From Pirellulaceae bacterium (GTDB lineage: Bacteria; Planctomycetota; Planctomycetia; Pirellulales; Pirellulaceae): DNA of 64,000 bases. Both the position numbers and the translations under genes were made by a program. The notes under the pieces are model-generated. The model saw nothing but the letters and a program-made list of their open reading frames with translations, ran no database searches and was not told the origin of the DNA. Positions 9,954 through 18,568 of this stretch are shown here, in pieces; the stretch's first letter is position 1, and every line of letters starts with the position of its first letter. The stretch lies in NCBI GenBank assembly GCA_028280445.1, contig JANQLU010000048.1, positions 42,823-106,822 on the forward strand. The letters are read 5' to 3'.

Positions 9954-10022
9954 GTGAGCGGCAAGGCGCTAGCCGCCGGTTCGTTAGCGTTTCATACCGG
10001 CGGCTAGCCCCTTCCCGCTCAC
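9954..10022. repeat. Family A dispersed inverted repeat (full copy)
   Basis: GTGAGCGGCAAGGCGCTAGC at 9954 is followed, after a short spacer, by the inverted half ending at 10022 (slightly degenerate: CTAGCCCCTTCCCGCTCAC). It can form a long hairpin. Other copies are at 15968, 17553, 27309, 33321-33524, 39766 and 62488. Confidence 0.85.
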
Positions 10023-10287
10023 AATGATTAAGAGTTTCTCGTTAAAATTTAACGTATCTGTCATGTAATTCTTAAATCGACCACCGGAAGATTAAATCTA
10101 TGTGTGGGGAGAAATAATCTAATTGTGTTGCGCCCCCATATTTGCGAAGTTGAAAAAGGTAAATTCGTTTACCGGGCCTGCCCAGAAGAGATAGGCGTTT
10201 CACTGGGTGGGCTTTTTTTAAAAGACAACAAGCTCTCGCCGAAATCAAGTAGTCTCGAATCTTACGAGTACGACTCGCTTGTATCGG

Positions 10288-10308
10288 GTGCCACTGGCTC
10301 TGCCAGTG
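10288..10308. repeat. Family C palindromic repeat
   Basis: GTGCCACTGGCTCTGCCAGT is an imperfect palindrome (CACTGGC/GCCAGTG). Further copies are at 10376-10399, 49957-49982 and 50061-50083. Confidence 0.7.
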
Positions 10309-10343
10309 TTGAGGTTGAATGGTGGACATTAAGTGCTTCAATT

Positions 10344-10441
10344 GAATGAAAAAAACTACGAGTTGATGCATAAATCACTGGCTGGGGCCTGTGGCACCCG
10401 CGAAGGACCAGACGACTCATAATCTGGTCGAATCAACTCGT
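10344..10441 (-). terminator. Terminator-like hairpin after the export operon, with a repeat in its loop
   Basis: On the minus strand ACGAGTTGAT (10441-10432) pairs exactly with ATCAACTCGT (10367-10358), followed at once by AG and a run of seven T (about 10357-10349). The large loop contains a second hairpin (CCAGA...TCTGG, about 10408-10427) and a family C repeat (10376-10399). It lies just downstream of the TolC-like gene that ends the leftward operon, the right place for an intrinsic terminator, though the loop is unusually long. Confidence 0.55.
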
Positions 10442-10452
10442 TTGTGGCGGCA

Positions 10453-12153
10453 CTATCTCGAAAAAGCGACGCCCCGGATCGCCGTCTGATAAATCGCTCG
10501 ATAGAAAAAATATTTGAACTGAGCATCGAGAAGTTGAAGTTCGGCGTCGGCGACCGCTGTCTCGTAAATGTTTAGCGCGATCAAGTCGATATCTCCCGAT
10601 CGAAACGCGATCTTCGCAAGCTCAAGTGAACGTCTGGTGAGGATCAGATTTTTTGTCGACTGCGCCGCTTGGTCGAATGCGGCATTAACGGCCGAAGCGG
10701 CATCCTGGATTTCGGCACGAATTTTGTCGGACATGAAACGCATTTTCGCGTCGATTTGGGTCAATTTTCCTTGAGCCACCTGAATTTTTCCCAAACCTTC
10801 GCGCCGTTCCAACGGGACTTCGAAAAACAGACCGAGTTGGAGTTCAAATGGTGTTTTATCACCCTTGCTACTTGTTTCCCCGCCGATGTCTTGGCCGGCA
10901 AACCCTTTGACGTCTACCTTGGGCAATGTCAAGTTTTGTGCGTATTGGCATTCCACGAGTGCTTGCCGACGGGCGGCGACGAATTCTGACAATTCCGGTC
11001 GAACGGTCAACGCGTAGGCAATATCGGATCCCAGCTGACCTTGGGAAATTTGGTTGAGTACTGGAAACTTCGTGGGCAATTGTTGCTCGGTGGCGATGAC
11101 CGGTTGGCAATTCGAGTCGCGCCAAAACAGCGAAAGTTTGATGGCGGCTTTTTGTAATGCACGGCGTGATTTAATCAAATCATTTTTTCGTTTGGCGATA
11201 AATCGATCGTTATCGATTTGGGCAATTTTTGCCAAATCACCTTTGTCAATTCTGTTTTTAATTTGATCCACTCGAGCTTCAGCCAGTGCGATCAATCGTT
11301 TTTGGATTTGCACGGATTGTCCGGTCGCGACCCAATCCCAGTAGGCTTGTGTTGCAAATCGTTGAAATAGCAATAGGCGCGATTCAACATTCGCGGCAAC
11401 TTGTTTTCGTTCCAGCTCCGAGGAAAACAAATTAGCGCGTCGTTGATCGATGTCTCGATCTTTTAACAATGGCAAAGAAAATCCGGCTTTAAACTCTCCC
11501 GCTTCATTGGTTTCACGTTCACCGTACCAAGGTTCAAAGTTTCCATCTCCGATACGATACGTACCGTACACTTCGCCGCCGCCGAACAGTGGTCGACTCA
11601 AACCCATGCCATTTCGAAACGTTTGATAAAATCCTAGTGGTTGCGAGATACTATGGGCGGAAACGACGCGATCGAATTGGCCCCATGACGCCAGCACTTT
11701 TCCACTAGCCGTTTCAATTTCTCCAATGGCGGCTTCGATTTCGGGAAAACAATCCTGGACGGAGGTCAACACCTGATCGAGTTTCAATGCAGGCTGTTTA
11801 GCTTGAGCCGAATTTGGCACGATTGGATCTTGCTCGCGGCCGGTTGGGCGACCTGAGATGGATTCGGGAGTGATAACAGGACGAACAATGGGATCGTCTG
11901 TATCTTGAACATTGCCGAGTGTTGACGCAGAAGTTTGAGATATCTGAGGACTAGCTTCTGAACTCTGTTGAAAATCGGCCAGTGCAACATCGTTTTTTTT
12001 GACGTCGGTTTGGCGATTTCGCGTGAGATTCCATTGGCTGGAACTTGGATTGGCAATCGTTGCGGTGGAGTCTACTCGTTGAGGTTGATTTAATCTGCAA
12101 CCCGAGAGCAGAACTCCGATTCCCAGCACGACAAGTAAACGATTAAAGCTCAT
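10453..12153 (-). CDS. TolC-family outer-membrane efflux lipoprotein
   Basis: 566 aa. The N-terminus is a lipoprotein signal (VLGIGVLLSGC, lipidated Cys about residue 19), followed by a disordered Gln/Ser/Thr-rich linker to about residue 120. The rest shows the TolC/OEP pattern: two helical hairpin repeats with long coiled-coil helices (for example ALAEARVDQIKNRIDKGDLA and AAFDQAAQSTKNLILTRRSL) and short beta segments. It should form the outer-membrane channel of a tripartite exporter. It starts 19 nt after the HlyD-family gene and is the last gene of a three-gene operon with the ABC-like exporter. A strong terminator-like hairpin follows. Substrate unknown. Confidence 0.88.
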   Translation of the reverse strand: MSFNRLLVVLGIGVLLSGCRLNQPQRVDSTATIANPSSSQWNLTRNRQTDVKKNDVALADFQQSSEASPQISQTSASTLGNVQDTDDPIVRPVITPESISGRPTGREQDPIVPNSAQAKQPALKLDQVLTSVQDCFPEIEAAIGEIETASGKVLASWGQFDRVVSAHSISQPLGFYQTFRNGMGLSRPLFGGGEVYGTYRIGDGNFEPWYGERETNEAGEFKAGFSLPLLKDRDIDQRRANLFSSELERKQVAANVESRLLLFQRFATQAYWDWVATGQSVQIQKRLIALAEARVDQIKNRIDKGDLAKIAQIDNDRFIAKRKNDLIKSRRALQKAAIKLSLFWRDSNCQPVIATEQQLPTKFPVLNQISQGQLGSDIAYALTVRPELSEFVAARRQALVECQYAQNLTLPKVDVKGFAGQDIGGETSSKGDKTPFELQLGLFFEVPLERREGLGKIQVAQGKLTQIDAKMRFMSDKIRAEIQDAASAVNAAFDQAAQSTKNLILTRRSLELAKIAFRSGDIDLIALNIYETAVADAELQLLDAQFKYFFYRAIYQTAIRGVAFSR

Positions 12154-12172
12154 CCCTGAATTCTTTTCTTTT

Positions 12173-13537
12173 TTACTTGGGTACCTTGGGTGGTTTTGAC
12201 TTTTGCTTGCCGGGCTCTTCGTCGGACACGATGACGGGGAATCCGTTTAATTGTCGCCAGATTTCGTAGCCCAATGAAACGCGGCGTAGCATGACCCAAC
12301 CGTTGACCCGGACGCCTTGTCTCAGATAACGATCCGACGGCCATTCTTGTGAGGATCCAGTCGGGACAATCAGAATTCGAAATTCCCCTTTTCCATTGTC
12401 CGTTGCGTCAACAGTGATGACCCTTCCGGAAAATGTCCCGATCGCCACGGACGGCCAACCGGCAAACTGAACGGCTGGCCAGCCTTCGAATTGCAATCGA
12501 ACTTCCTGGCCGACTTGAACCAGCGGCATGTCGTTGCCATAAATCCACAACTCGACCGCTTTCCGAGATGCGTTGGGAACGACCGTCATCAGCGAGTCGC
12601 CTTCTTTGACCGTATCTCCCAACTCATTGACGTTTAACCGAAAGATAGTTCCGTCGCGCGGTGCGGTAACTTTAAAACGTTTCATCTCATTAATTTTTGT
12701 TTCCAGTTCGCGTATTTCTTTACGTATCGTTGCGGCGCTTCCCAACGCGTCTTGTTGCAATGCTCGTGCGTAATCGATTTTTGTCAAAGCCACGCGTCGT
12801 TTTTCTTCGAGTTCATTTTGTTTGGCATACAGTTCGTTCTGAAGTGCAATGATATCCTTTTGGACGGCTTCCAATTCCGCTTTGGTGACATCCCATTCTT
12901 TGCGATATTTTTCAGCTTCCTTTTCCGATTTCGAACCAATTTCGTACAATTCAAATTGGCGTCGGTAGTTGAGACGCGCTTGCAATTCTTTGGCTTTGTA
13001 AGCGATCTCTTGTTTTTGTTTGCTTTCTAATTTTGCGACGGCAGCCGCCAACAATTCCTTGGCCGCCTGGACCGTAAAATCACCGGCTTCGGCAAATCCA
13101 ACGACGTTTTGTCCATAAGCTTCGGCTTTAACGTTCGCTGTTTCTTCTTTGATTTTCAGTTCGTTGAGTTGCCCCCTGAGTTGTTCGGCCATGTTGGCTG
13201 CAAACGGTTGGATTTCGAGAATAAAGTCACCTTTTTTCACGCGTGAACCCTCGACCAGGCCATCTGCGATATCGACGATAACCCCTTTCGCAGGCGCCTT
13301 GATATCTTGTTGACGTTCTTGTGGTACATAGGCGACGACTTGGCCAGTTCCTCGTGAAGTCTGTTGCCAAGGCAAAAATGCGATGGCAAAAATCGACATG
13401 ATTAATCCGGCCAACATCGTTTTGGCAAACCGTCTGGCAAAACGCGACGATTGCACCAAGTGAATGGTCACATTCTGCTTTTTCGATGGAACAGTCGCGC
13501 CAATCTGATTACCAACCCTGTTCGTTGTCATCGTCAT
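12173..13537 (-). CDS. HlyD-family periplasmic adaptor (membrane fusion protein)
   Basis: 454 aa. A single membrane anchor near the N-terminus (about residues 40-57, AGLIMSIFAIAFLPW), a biotinyl-lipoyl half-domain (GVIVDIADGLVEGSRVKKGD), a long coiled coil (about 130-290, rich in Glu/Lys/Gln heptads), the second lipoyl half (VTAPRDGTIFRLNVNELGDTVKEGD) and beta-barrel segments. This is the adaptor that links an inner-membrane exporter to a TolC channel. It is 47 nt downstream of the ABC-like gene and 19 nt upstream of the TolC gene. The C-terminal tail is Lys/Pro-rich. The family is clear; the transported substrate is not. Confidence 0.9.
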   Translation of the reverse strand: MTMTTNRVGNQIGATVPSKKQNVTIHLVQSSRFARRFAKTMLAGLIMSIFAIAFLPWQQTSRGTGQVVAYVPQERQQDIKAPAKGVIVDIADGLVEGSRVKKGDFILEIQPFAANMAEQLRGQLNELKIKEETANVKAEAYGQNVVGFAEAGDFTVQAAKELLAAAVAKLESKQKQEIAYKAKELQARLNYRRQFELYEIGSKSEKEAEKYRKEWDVTKAELEAVQKDIIALQNELYAKQNELEEKRRVALTKIDYARALQQDALGSAATIRKEIRELETKINEMKRFKVTAPRDGTIFRLNVNELGDTVKEGDSLMTVVPNASRKAVELWIYGNDMPLVQVGQEVRLQFEGWPAVQFAGWPSVAIGTFSGRVITVDATDNGKGEFRILIVPTGSSQEWPSDRYLRQGVRVNGWVMLRRVSLGYEIWRQLNGFPVIVSDEEPGKQKSKPPKVPK

Positions 13538-13584
13538 TTCCCTACCAGTTCCGAATTTCGTTGATCTTGAACAACACGTCTTGC

Positions 13585-15720
13585 CTAATCGTCAAACTTT
13601 TCAAAACTCCACTGTGCCGCGGAAAATTCGAGACACCGGTCTCCCCAACGGGCAATGGTTCTGCGACCCGTGGAAACCACGATCGTCGTTTTGCCAGCAA
13701 AATGCTTGAGGCTTGCCAGCATGTCTTCGGTATCATCATCCGACAGTCGATCGAGGAGTCCATCGATAAACAATACCCCTGGTTGAGCAATCAATGCTCG
13801 AGCGATGACCAGCCGAATCGCTTGACCCTGTGTCAGTGGGTATCCACAAATTTTGATATTGGTGTTAAATCCTTCTGGTAATTCCGCAAGCGTTTTCCGA
13901 AGACCGAGATGACTAATGACTTCGGTGACGTCAGATGAACCAACATTTTCGCGACCCATACGGAGATTTTCTTGGACCGTGCCGTCGAAAAGTTCGACTT
14001 CTTGCACCAAGCTAATTTTTTCTTGTAGAGATTCTGCACTGATAGCATCCACTCGAAAATCGTCCAACAACACGTAACCCGTGTCTGGTTTTGATTGTCC
14101 GATACAAATTTCGATCAGCTGAGTTCGTTGAATTTCTGAGTTGCTATAAATGGAGTACGCCTGGCCAGCATCGAATTGCAATTTGATGGGTGGATCGGTG
14201 ATGGGATCGAATCCAACGTCGACCAAAGACAATTCGTACGCACCTGGTTCTCGGACCAATTGCAGTTTTTGGACGGTTTCCACTGGCAGGTCGAAAAGTT
14301 TTCCGAGTTTGTCGACCGACGCCATCAAATCGTAAAAACTTTCGAGGTCTTTCCCAAGTTTCGCAAACGATCCCAGGATGACTGCGACAATCAATTCCGC
14401 AGCTACCAATTGACCGAGTGTCATTTGCCCTTCGATCACAAGATATCCTCCGAGCGCGAGCAACACGGTGGCGGCGATGACCTGCATGGACATGGCAAAC
14501 GAAATTTGTCGGAGCAAGATGCGGAAATGTTGTTGACGGTGATTTATGTATTTAGCGGCAAGTTCGTCCGCGCGATTGATGGCGAATCCCAACCCGCCGT
14601 TGAACTTAAAAGTTGAGGGGTGTCGAACAATCTCTTGGAGCCAAGCGGCCGTATCATATTTGAGTTGCGATTCCTGGGAAGCCGTTTTGACCGCACCGCG
14701 GCCAATAAAGAACAGCACGATCGTCATCATTGCCAGCAAGCCAATATCGTAGCCCAACAAAAACGGGTGATAGAACGCCAGGACCGTTAAACCGATGATG
14801 GTCTGTAACAACAGCATCAGTGTTTCGAGCAATAATTTCGAAGTGATTTTTTGAATGCTGACGATGTCAAAAAACCGATTGACGAGTTCCGGTCCGTGGT
14901 ATTGCTTCCAGACCGCCAGTGGCACGCGTGTCAAACGATAAGACAGATCCTCGACTGTCCGCACGAACAACTTGCGCTGAATGACTTCCGTGACGATGGT
15001 CATCAAAACATTCAAGCCGGCGTGAAACCCCAGGAAGATCAACACAATCAGCGACAACACAATCAATGGTTGGAGATAGCGTCCAAAAGCGATGGTGTTG
15101 ACGACGGCCTCGACCGCCAGCGGAATCGTCAAACTTAGCAATCCAATGACGATTGAAAAAATCAAAATTGTGCGTATATCACTGGACTCAGGTTTTAGCA
15201 GCGCTAAAAATCGCTGTAACGGTTTTAGTGGCGCCGCCAACGTTCCGGTTTGATATTGAAAACGTGAGGCGTTTTCGGCAGCCAGCTTGGGCTGGATCAA
15301 AAGCCAATGAAATGACGAATCGTGTTGCTGACGAAATTTTTTCTTCAGCCAGCCAATCGATTTCGTCTGGTCTTGTCCATTTTGGTTGATCAGCAATCGG
15401 CCACGTTTCAAAATCGACAGTACCAAAACTGAGTCGTTAGACATACCATTGTTTTGGACGAGAATCGGACCCGAGTCGTTGACCGTATGAAGGAGTTCGC
15501 GAAGTGAGCCGTCCATTTCACGAAACCGGATGCCAAACTGCTTTCCAACAGCGTTGAGTCGATCGACTTCTTCAACATATTGCTCTCCATGATCCTGGTC
15601 GGCCAAACTAGGAAACACGCGGTTGGCGGAAAATGCAATTCCCAAATGGGTGCAAATTCGTTGAATCAACTCGGTAGCTTGAACGTTTGTCATCTGAATT
15701 TGAAGTGCAGATTCAGCCAT
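13585..15720 (-). CDS. ABC exporter-like membrane protein with degenerate ATPase domain
   Basis: 711 aa with the layout of type I secretion/bacteriocin exporters: an N-terminal C39-like domain (about 1-145) without an obvious catalytic Cys, an ABC transmembrane domain (about 180-465, roughly six helices), and a nucleotide-binding domain (about 490-711). The ATPase motifs are damaged. The Walker A position (about 525-533) reads YSNSEIQRT with no glycine loop or Lys. Walker B reads VLFIDGLLD (649-657) with Gly654 in place of the catalytic Glu. The H-loop position reads VVSTGRR with no His. The Q-loop (LVQEVELFDGTVQENL) and signature-like region (PLTQGQAIRLVIARAL) remain. First gene of the exporter-HlyD-TolC operon. 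Either it works without ATP hydrolysis or it pairs with an active partner elsewhere. Confidence 0.85.
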   Translation of the reverse strand: MAESALQIQMTNVQATELIQRICTHLGIAFSANRVFPSLADQDHGEQYVEEVDRLNAVGKQFGIRFREMDGSLRELLHTVNDSGPILVQNNGMSNDSVLVLSILKRGRLLINQNGQDQTKSIGWLKKKFRQQHDSSFHWLLIQPKLAAENASRFQYQTGTLAAPLKPLQRFLALLKPESSDIRTILIFSIVIGLLSLTIPLAVEAVVNTIAFGRYLQPLIVLSLIVLIFLGFHAGLNVLMTIVTEVIQRKLFVRTVEDLSYRLTRVPLAVWKQYHGPELVNRFFDIVSIQKITSKLLLETLMLLLQTIIGLTVLAFYHPFLLGYDIGLLAMMTIVLFFIGRGAVKTASQESQLKYDTAAWLQEIVRHPSTFKFNGGLGFAINRADELAAKYINHRQQHFRILLRQISFAMSMQVIAATVLLALGGYLVIEGQMTLGQLVAAELIVAVILGSFAKLGKDLESFYDLMASVDKLGKLFDLPVETVQKLQLVREPGAYELSLVDVGFDPITDPPIKLQFDAGQAYSIYSNSEIQRTQLIEICIGQSKPDTGYVLLDDFRVDAISAESLQEKISLVQEVELFDGTVQENLRMGRENVGSSDVTEVISHLGLRKTLAELPEGFNTNIKICGYPLTQGQAIRLVIARALIAQPGVLFIDGLLDRLSDDDTEDMLASLKHFAGKTTIVVSTGRRTIARWGDRCLEFSAAQWSFEKFDD

Positions 15721-16316
15721 CTCAGTTTGGATCTTTTTTGGAGTTTGAAAGTATAGGTTGCTTTGAAGCCGTCAAAATTGATTAATCAAAAACTCCAGGA
15801 TTCCAATTCGCCGCTAAAGTACTGCCAATGGCGATGGCGTCCGCCGTAAAGAGAGGTGCACTTGATCGTGTAGCGGGGATCAGCAGGCAGGCTTTGAACG
15901 GGATCGATCAAGGTTTTTGCGCAAAACTGAGCTAACGATTTGAACGTTTTGAACGAATCCCAGTTATGTGAGCGGCAAGGCGCTAGCCGCCGGTTCGTTC
16001 GTGCTTCATTATCGGCGGCTTGCGTCTTGCCGCCCACAATGGTGATTTCGTCAATCGTCCTGAATGCGATTCCAGGTTGTCGCTCGGAAGACTGCCGTAT
16101 TCTGATCATAGTTTTTTAAGAGCCAGTGCACATTGAGTTTTGCGGACTACTTTTTTCAGTTGACTCTTATTTATACGGCGCGATCCATGTATTGTTCAAA
16201 TAGATAAATAAAACGTTTAATATTTAAAATACAAATATAATTTGCAGCCCCGGCGATCTTCGAAAACGCTGAGATTTGACCGTCGCATCTGCGCGTACAA
16301 AACGAGGTTGGGAACG
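15721..16316. other. Intergenic region with a family A repeat and an AT-rich tract
   Basis: About 600 nt between two leftward genes. It contains a family A repeat (15968-16037) and a strongly AT-rich stretch at about 16185-16250. The promoter of the export operon should lie near 15721-15800, but no clear hexamers were fixed. No gene is supported. Confidence 0.6.
15968..16037. repeat. Family A dispersed inverted repeat
   Basis: GTGAGCGGCAAGGCGCTAGC at 15968, inverted (with changes, CGGCGGCTTGCGTCTTGCCG) up to 16037. A full hairpin copy of the family described at 9954. Confidence 0.8.
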
Positions 16317-17225
16317 TTAATGTTCTCCGAATAGTTTTTCGCGTGCGGACCGTGAAATTTTTAAAACAGCCGGGTGCTTAATCCGTTTTTCGATGGAAAT
16401 AGCGTAAAACCGCTCGACAATTTCAGGAATTCGGCCGATCACTTTGACGGAATACTGCCGGCAAACCTCGTCTTCGATCGCCGTTGGCGTGACAAACAAC
16501 CCATGCCCTGCTTGCCCAAAAACTTTCAGCACAGCGCTATCCTCAAACTCGTGAACAATTTTCGGATGAATTGCATTTTCTTCGAACCATTGTTCGAGCA
16601 ATCGTCGCAGCGATGTGTTTTGGGTTGGCAGCAACATCGGAGCTGAATCGAGCGAATTTGGAAAATCGTTTTTGTATTTACGCGACAATTTGCCCGCGCC
16701 GTAAACCGTGACTCCACATTTTCCGAGCAAGTGGTTAAACGCTCGAACGTGGGTATCGGGCGTGAGAGGGCGGTCGGCGATCACAACATCCAACCGATGC
16801 ATCGCCAGTTCACCCAATAATTCACGTATTTTTCCCTCGAAACAAACGATCTGATACTGGTTTTCTTCCGATTCGAGCGCAGGACGCAACAGTTCGTAGA
16901 CAACCAATTTGGGCAATGCTCCTTGTACGCCAACTAGCAACCGCGATTTATCTTCGTCGGTGCGATTGTGCAAAATGTCAGCGAGTTCTTGACCCAATCC
17001 AAAAATTTCGTCCGCATATCGATAAACCAATTGGCCGGTCTCGGTCAAAGTTAACGTGCGGCCGGTTCGTTCGAACAAAACATGCCCAATCGCTTTTTCC
17101 AGTTTTTTGATTTGGCTGCTCAGTGTCGGTTGTGCCAAATGTAGGATCTTTGCAGCTCGCGAAACACCGCCTTCTTTGGCAACCGTCCAGAAGTAGAGGA
17201 GGTGATGATAGTTCAACCAATCCAC
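16317..17225 (-). CDS. LysR-family regulator, NhaR-like
   Basis: 302 aa from a GTG at 17225, chosen because an AGGTGG ribosome binding site lies 6 nt upstream and because the protein then starts MDWLNYHHLLYFWTVAKEGG, collinear with E. coli NhaR (about 301 aa). A longer open frame to 17321 adds 32 unlikely residues. An N-terminal winged helix (about 5-65: VSRAAKILHLAQPTLSSQIK) is followed by a periplasmic-binding-like effector domain. NhaR activates the sodium/proton antiporter gene nhaA and stress genes in enterobacteria. No antiporter is nearby here, so the target is unknown. Oriented away from the S30AE gene. Confidence 0.85.
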   Translation of the reverse strand: MDWLNYHHLLYFWTVAKEGGVSRAAKILHLAQPTLSSQIKKLEKAIGHVLFERTGRTLTLTETGQLVYRYADEIFGLGQELADILHNRTDEDKSRLLVGVQGALPKLVVYELLRPALESEENQYQIVCFEGKIRELLGELAMHRLDVVIADRPLTPDTHVRAFNHLLGKCGVTVYGAGKLSRKYKNDFPNSLDSAPMLLPTQNTSLRRLLEQWFEENAIHPKIVHEFEDSAVLKVFGQAGHGLFVTPTAIEDEVCRQYSVKVIGRIPEIVERFYAISIEKRIKHPAVLKISRSAREKLFGEH

Positions 17226-17648
17226 AGTGCCACCTATAGTTTTAGTCTTAGTATTTGTGCAACTTGTTTGAGCAATGTTATGAGTTCGGTGATTCAACGG
17301 GAAGGGTAGGCGATGCAGCATTTGCCTGCAACCGTCATCGAAACTGACTCAAGCCGACCGCGCGATTCGCAATAAATCGCAACAGGTGCAACGATGCTCG
17401 CCCGATGAAAAATCAGGTTTTGCCGTCAATAGATTTAATCAATCCGAAAGAGTTTGATTATCTATTAGTCCTAACTCAGAACGTCTCCTATAAATGAGTA
17501 CTCTCGGAACAAAACTGCATCAACTTTTGGAAAGCTGTGAATTTGAGCGTTTGCCGGCGGCTAGCGCCTCGCCGCTCATATTTAATCAACACTACCTATA
17601 ACCAAGGTTGAGTTCCCTGGAATTCATCATTGAAGTCTGGAAACGACA
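17226..17648. other. Divergent intergenic region
   Basis: About 420 nt between the leftward LysR gene and the rightward S30AE gene, so it must hold both promoters. A TATAAA at 17489-17494 is a possible -10, but its -35 is poor. A half copy of family A (GCCGGCGGCTAGCGCCTCGC) lies at 17553-17579, followed by the family-associated flank ATTTAATCAACAC. No gene seen. Confidence 0.55.
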
Positions 17649-17990
17649 ATGAAAGTTATCATTGGAAACCAACAAAAATTGATTAGCGATTCGGCTCTGG
17701 TCAAAACCGAATCAAAAATAATAGCCGCGTTCGCGAGGTACGGCACCAATATCGTTAAGGTCGAATTGACAGTCGAAGACGTCAATGGAACTCGCGGAGG
17801 TGAAGACAAAGAATGTCGAATCGTAGTCAAATTGAAAAAAATGGACAGTGTTGTTGTGACGGCGAGAAATGTTTCCGTTTCCAAAGCGATTGCTCAAACC
17901 ATTCACCGCGCCGAACGTTCGGTCAGTCGGAAAATTGAAAAACGTCAAATGCATCCGTCTCGATTGACTGTTCGACCAAATCAACTTTGA
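17649..17990 (+). CDS. HPF/RaiA-like ribosome-associated protein (S30AE domain)
   Basis: 113 aa. The central part has the S30AE layout: an alternating beta-alpha pattern with a strand-turn-strand containing KVELTVEDVNGTRGGEDKEC, then RIVVKLKKMDSVVVTAR and the long helix SKAIAQTIHRAERSVSRKIEKRQ. Members bind the 30S decoding centre and hibernate ribosomes in stationary phase. The protein is short, without the C-terminal dimerisation domain of long HPF. It is 83 nt upstream of purE on the same strand; cotranscription is possible but not shown. Confidence 0.78.
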   Translation: MKVIIGNQQKLISDSALVKTESKIIAAFARYGTNIVKVELTVEDVNGTRGGEDKECRIVVKLKKMDSVVVTARNVSVSKAIAQTIHRAERSVSRKIEKRQMHPSRLTVRPNQL

Positions 17991-18073
17991 ACGATTGTCG
18001 CAGTCGCATAGGAAATCGCAGTTAAGCGTCATCACAAAATTTACAATCAACCAACAGCGCAGGTTTTCAAACC

Positions 18074-18568
18074 ATGAATTCAACAGATGGTCCGGGCACG
18101 GATGTCGCCATTATCATGGGTAGCAAATCAGATTGGCCGACTATGAAATTTGCTGCGGAGACACTTGAGCAATTGGAAATTGGCTATATGGCAAATGTGG
18201 TTTCTGCGCATCGTACACCGGATCGAATGGTCCAATTTGCGAAAACGGCGAGTCATCAATTCAAAGTAATCATTGCCGGCGCGGGAGGTGCGGCCCATTT
18301 GCCTGGCATGGTTGCTTCGCTGACGCGGCTCCCCGTATTGGGAGTGCCAATCAAGAGCAAATTGCAAGGGATCGATTCACTGTTGTCGATCGGCCAAATG
18401 CCGCGAGGCGTTCCCGTCGGCACTCTCGCGATTGGCGAGGCTGGAGCCATGAATGCGGCGCTGTTGGCCGCCAGAATTTTGGCTATTCACGACGAGAAAG
18501 TTCGAACCAACGTCGAAGCGTTCATTGAAACTCAGACCCAACAAGTTTTACAGGATTCACATTTGTGA
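18074..18568 (+). CDS. purE: N5-carboxyaminoimidazole ribonucleotide mutase
   Basis: 164 aa, normal class I PurE length. Signature segments: GSKSDWPTM near the N-terminus, SAHRTPDRM with the catalytic His, and [12 protein letters not shown]. It moves the carboxylate of N5-CAIR to give CAIR in de novo purine synthesis. Its TGA overlaps the GTG start of purK by the shared bases GTGA (18565-18568), so the two are translationally coupled. Confidence 0.96.
   Translation: MNSTDGPGTDVAIIMGSKSDWPTMKFAAETLEQLEIGYMANVVSAHRTPDRMVQFAKTASHQFKVIIAGAGGAAHLPGMVASLTRLPVLGVPIKSKLQGIDSLLSIGQMPRGVPVGTLAIGEAGAMNAALLAARILAIHDEKVRTNVEAFIETQTQQVLQDSHL

Larger units (their letters stand above)
9371..10452. other. 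Long intergenic region with repeats, no convincing gene
   Basis: About 1.08 kb between the CHAT gene and the end of the export operon. It holds one family E repeat pair (9698-9835), one full family A repeat (9954-10022), two family C copies (10288-10308, 10376-10399) and a large terminator-like hairpin. Short open frames here cross the repeats and lack ribosome binding sites or recognisable products. Confidence 0.7.

Noticed and set aside
10104..10349. 81-aa open frame between the CHAT gene and the export operon
   Set aside because: It crosses a family C repeat, has a weak start and encodes nothing recognisable.
10404..10445. tRNA-like stretch with ACTCATAAT (Met-type anticodon) and TCGAATC
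   Set aside because: The anticodon stem would have a 10-nt loop and no acceptor or D arm can be formed; it is better explained as a hairpin inside the terminator-like structure.
15786..16109. 107-aa open frame on the minus strand
   Set aside because: It runs through a family A repeat and looks like a by-product of it.
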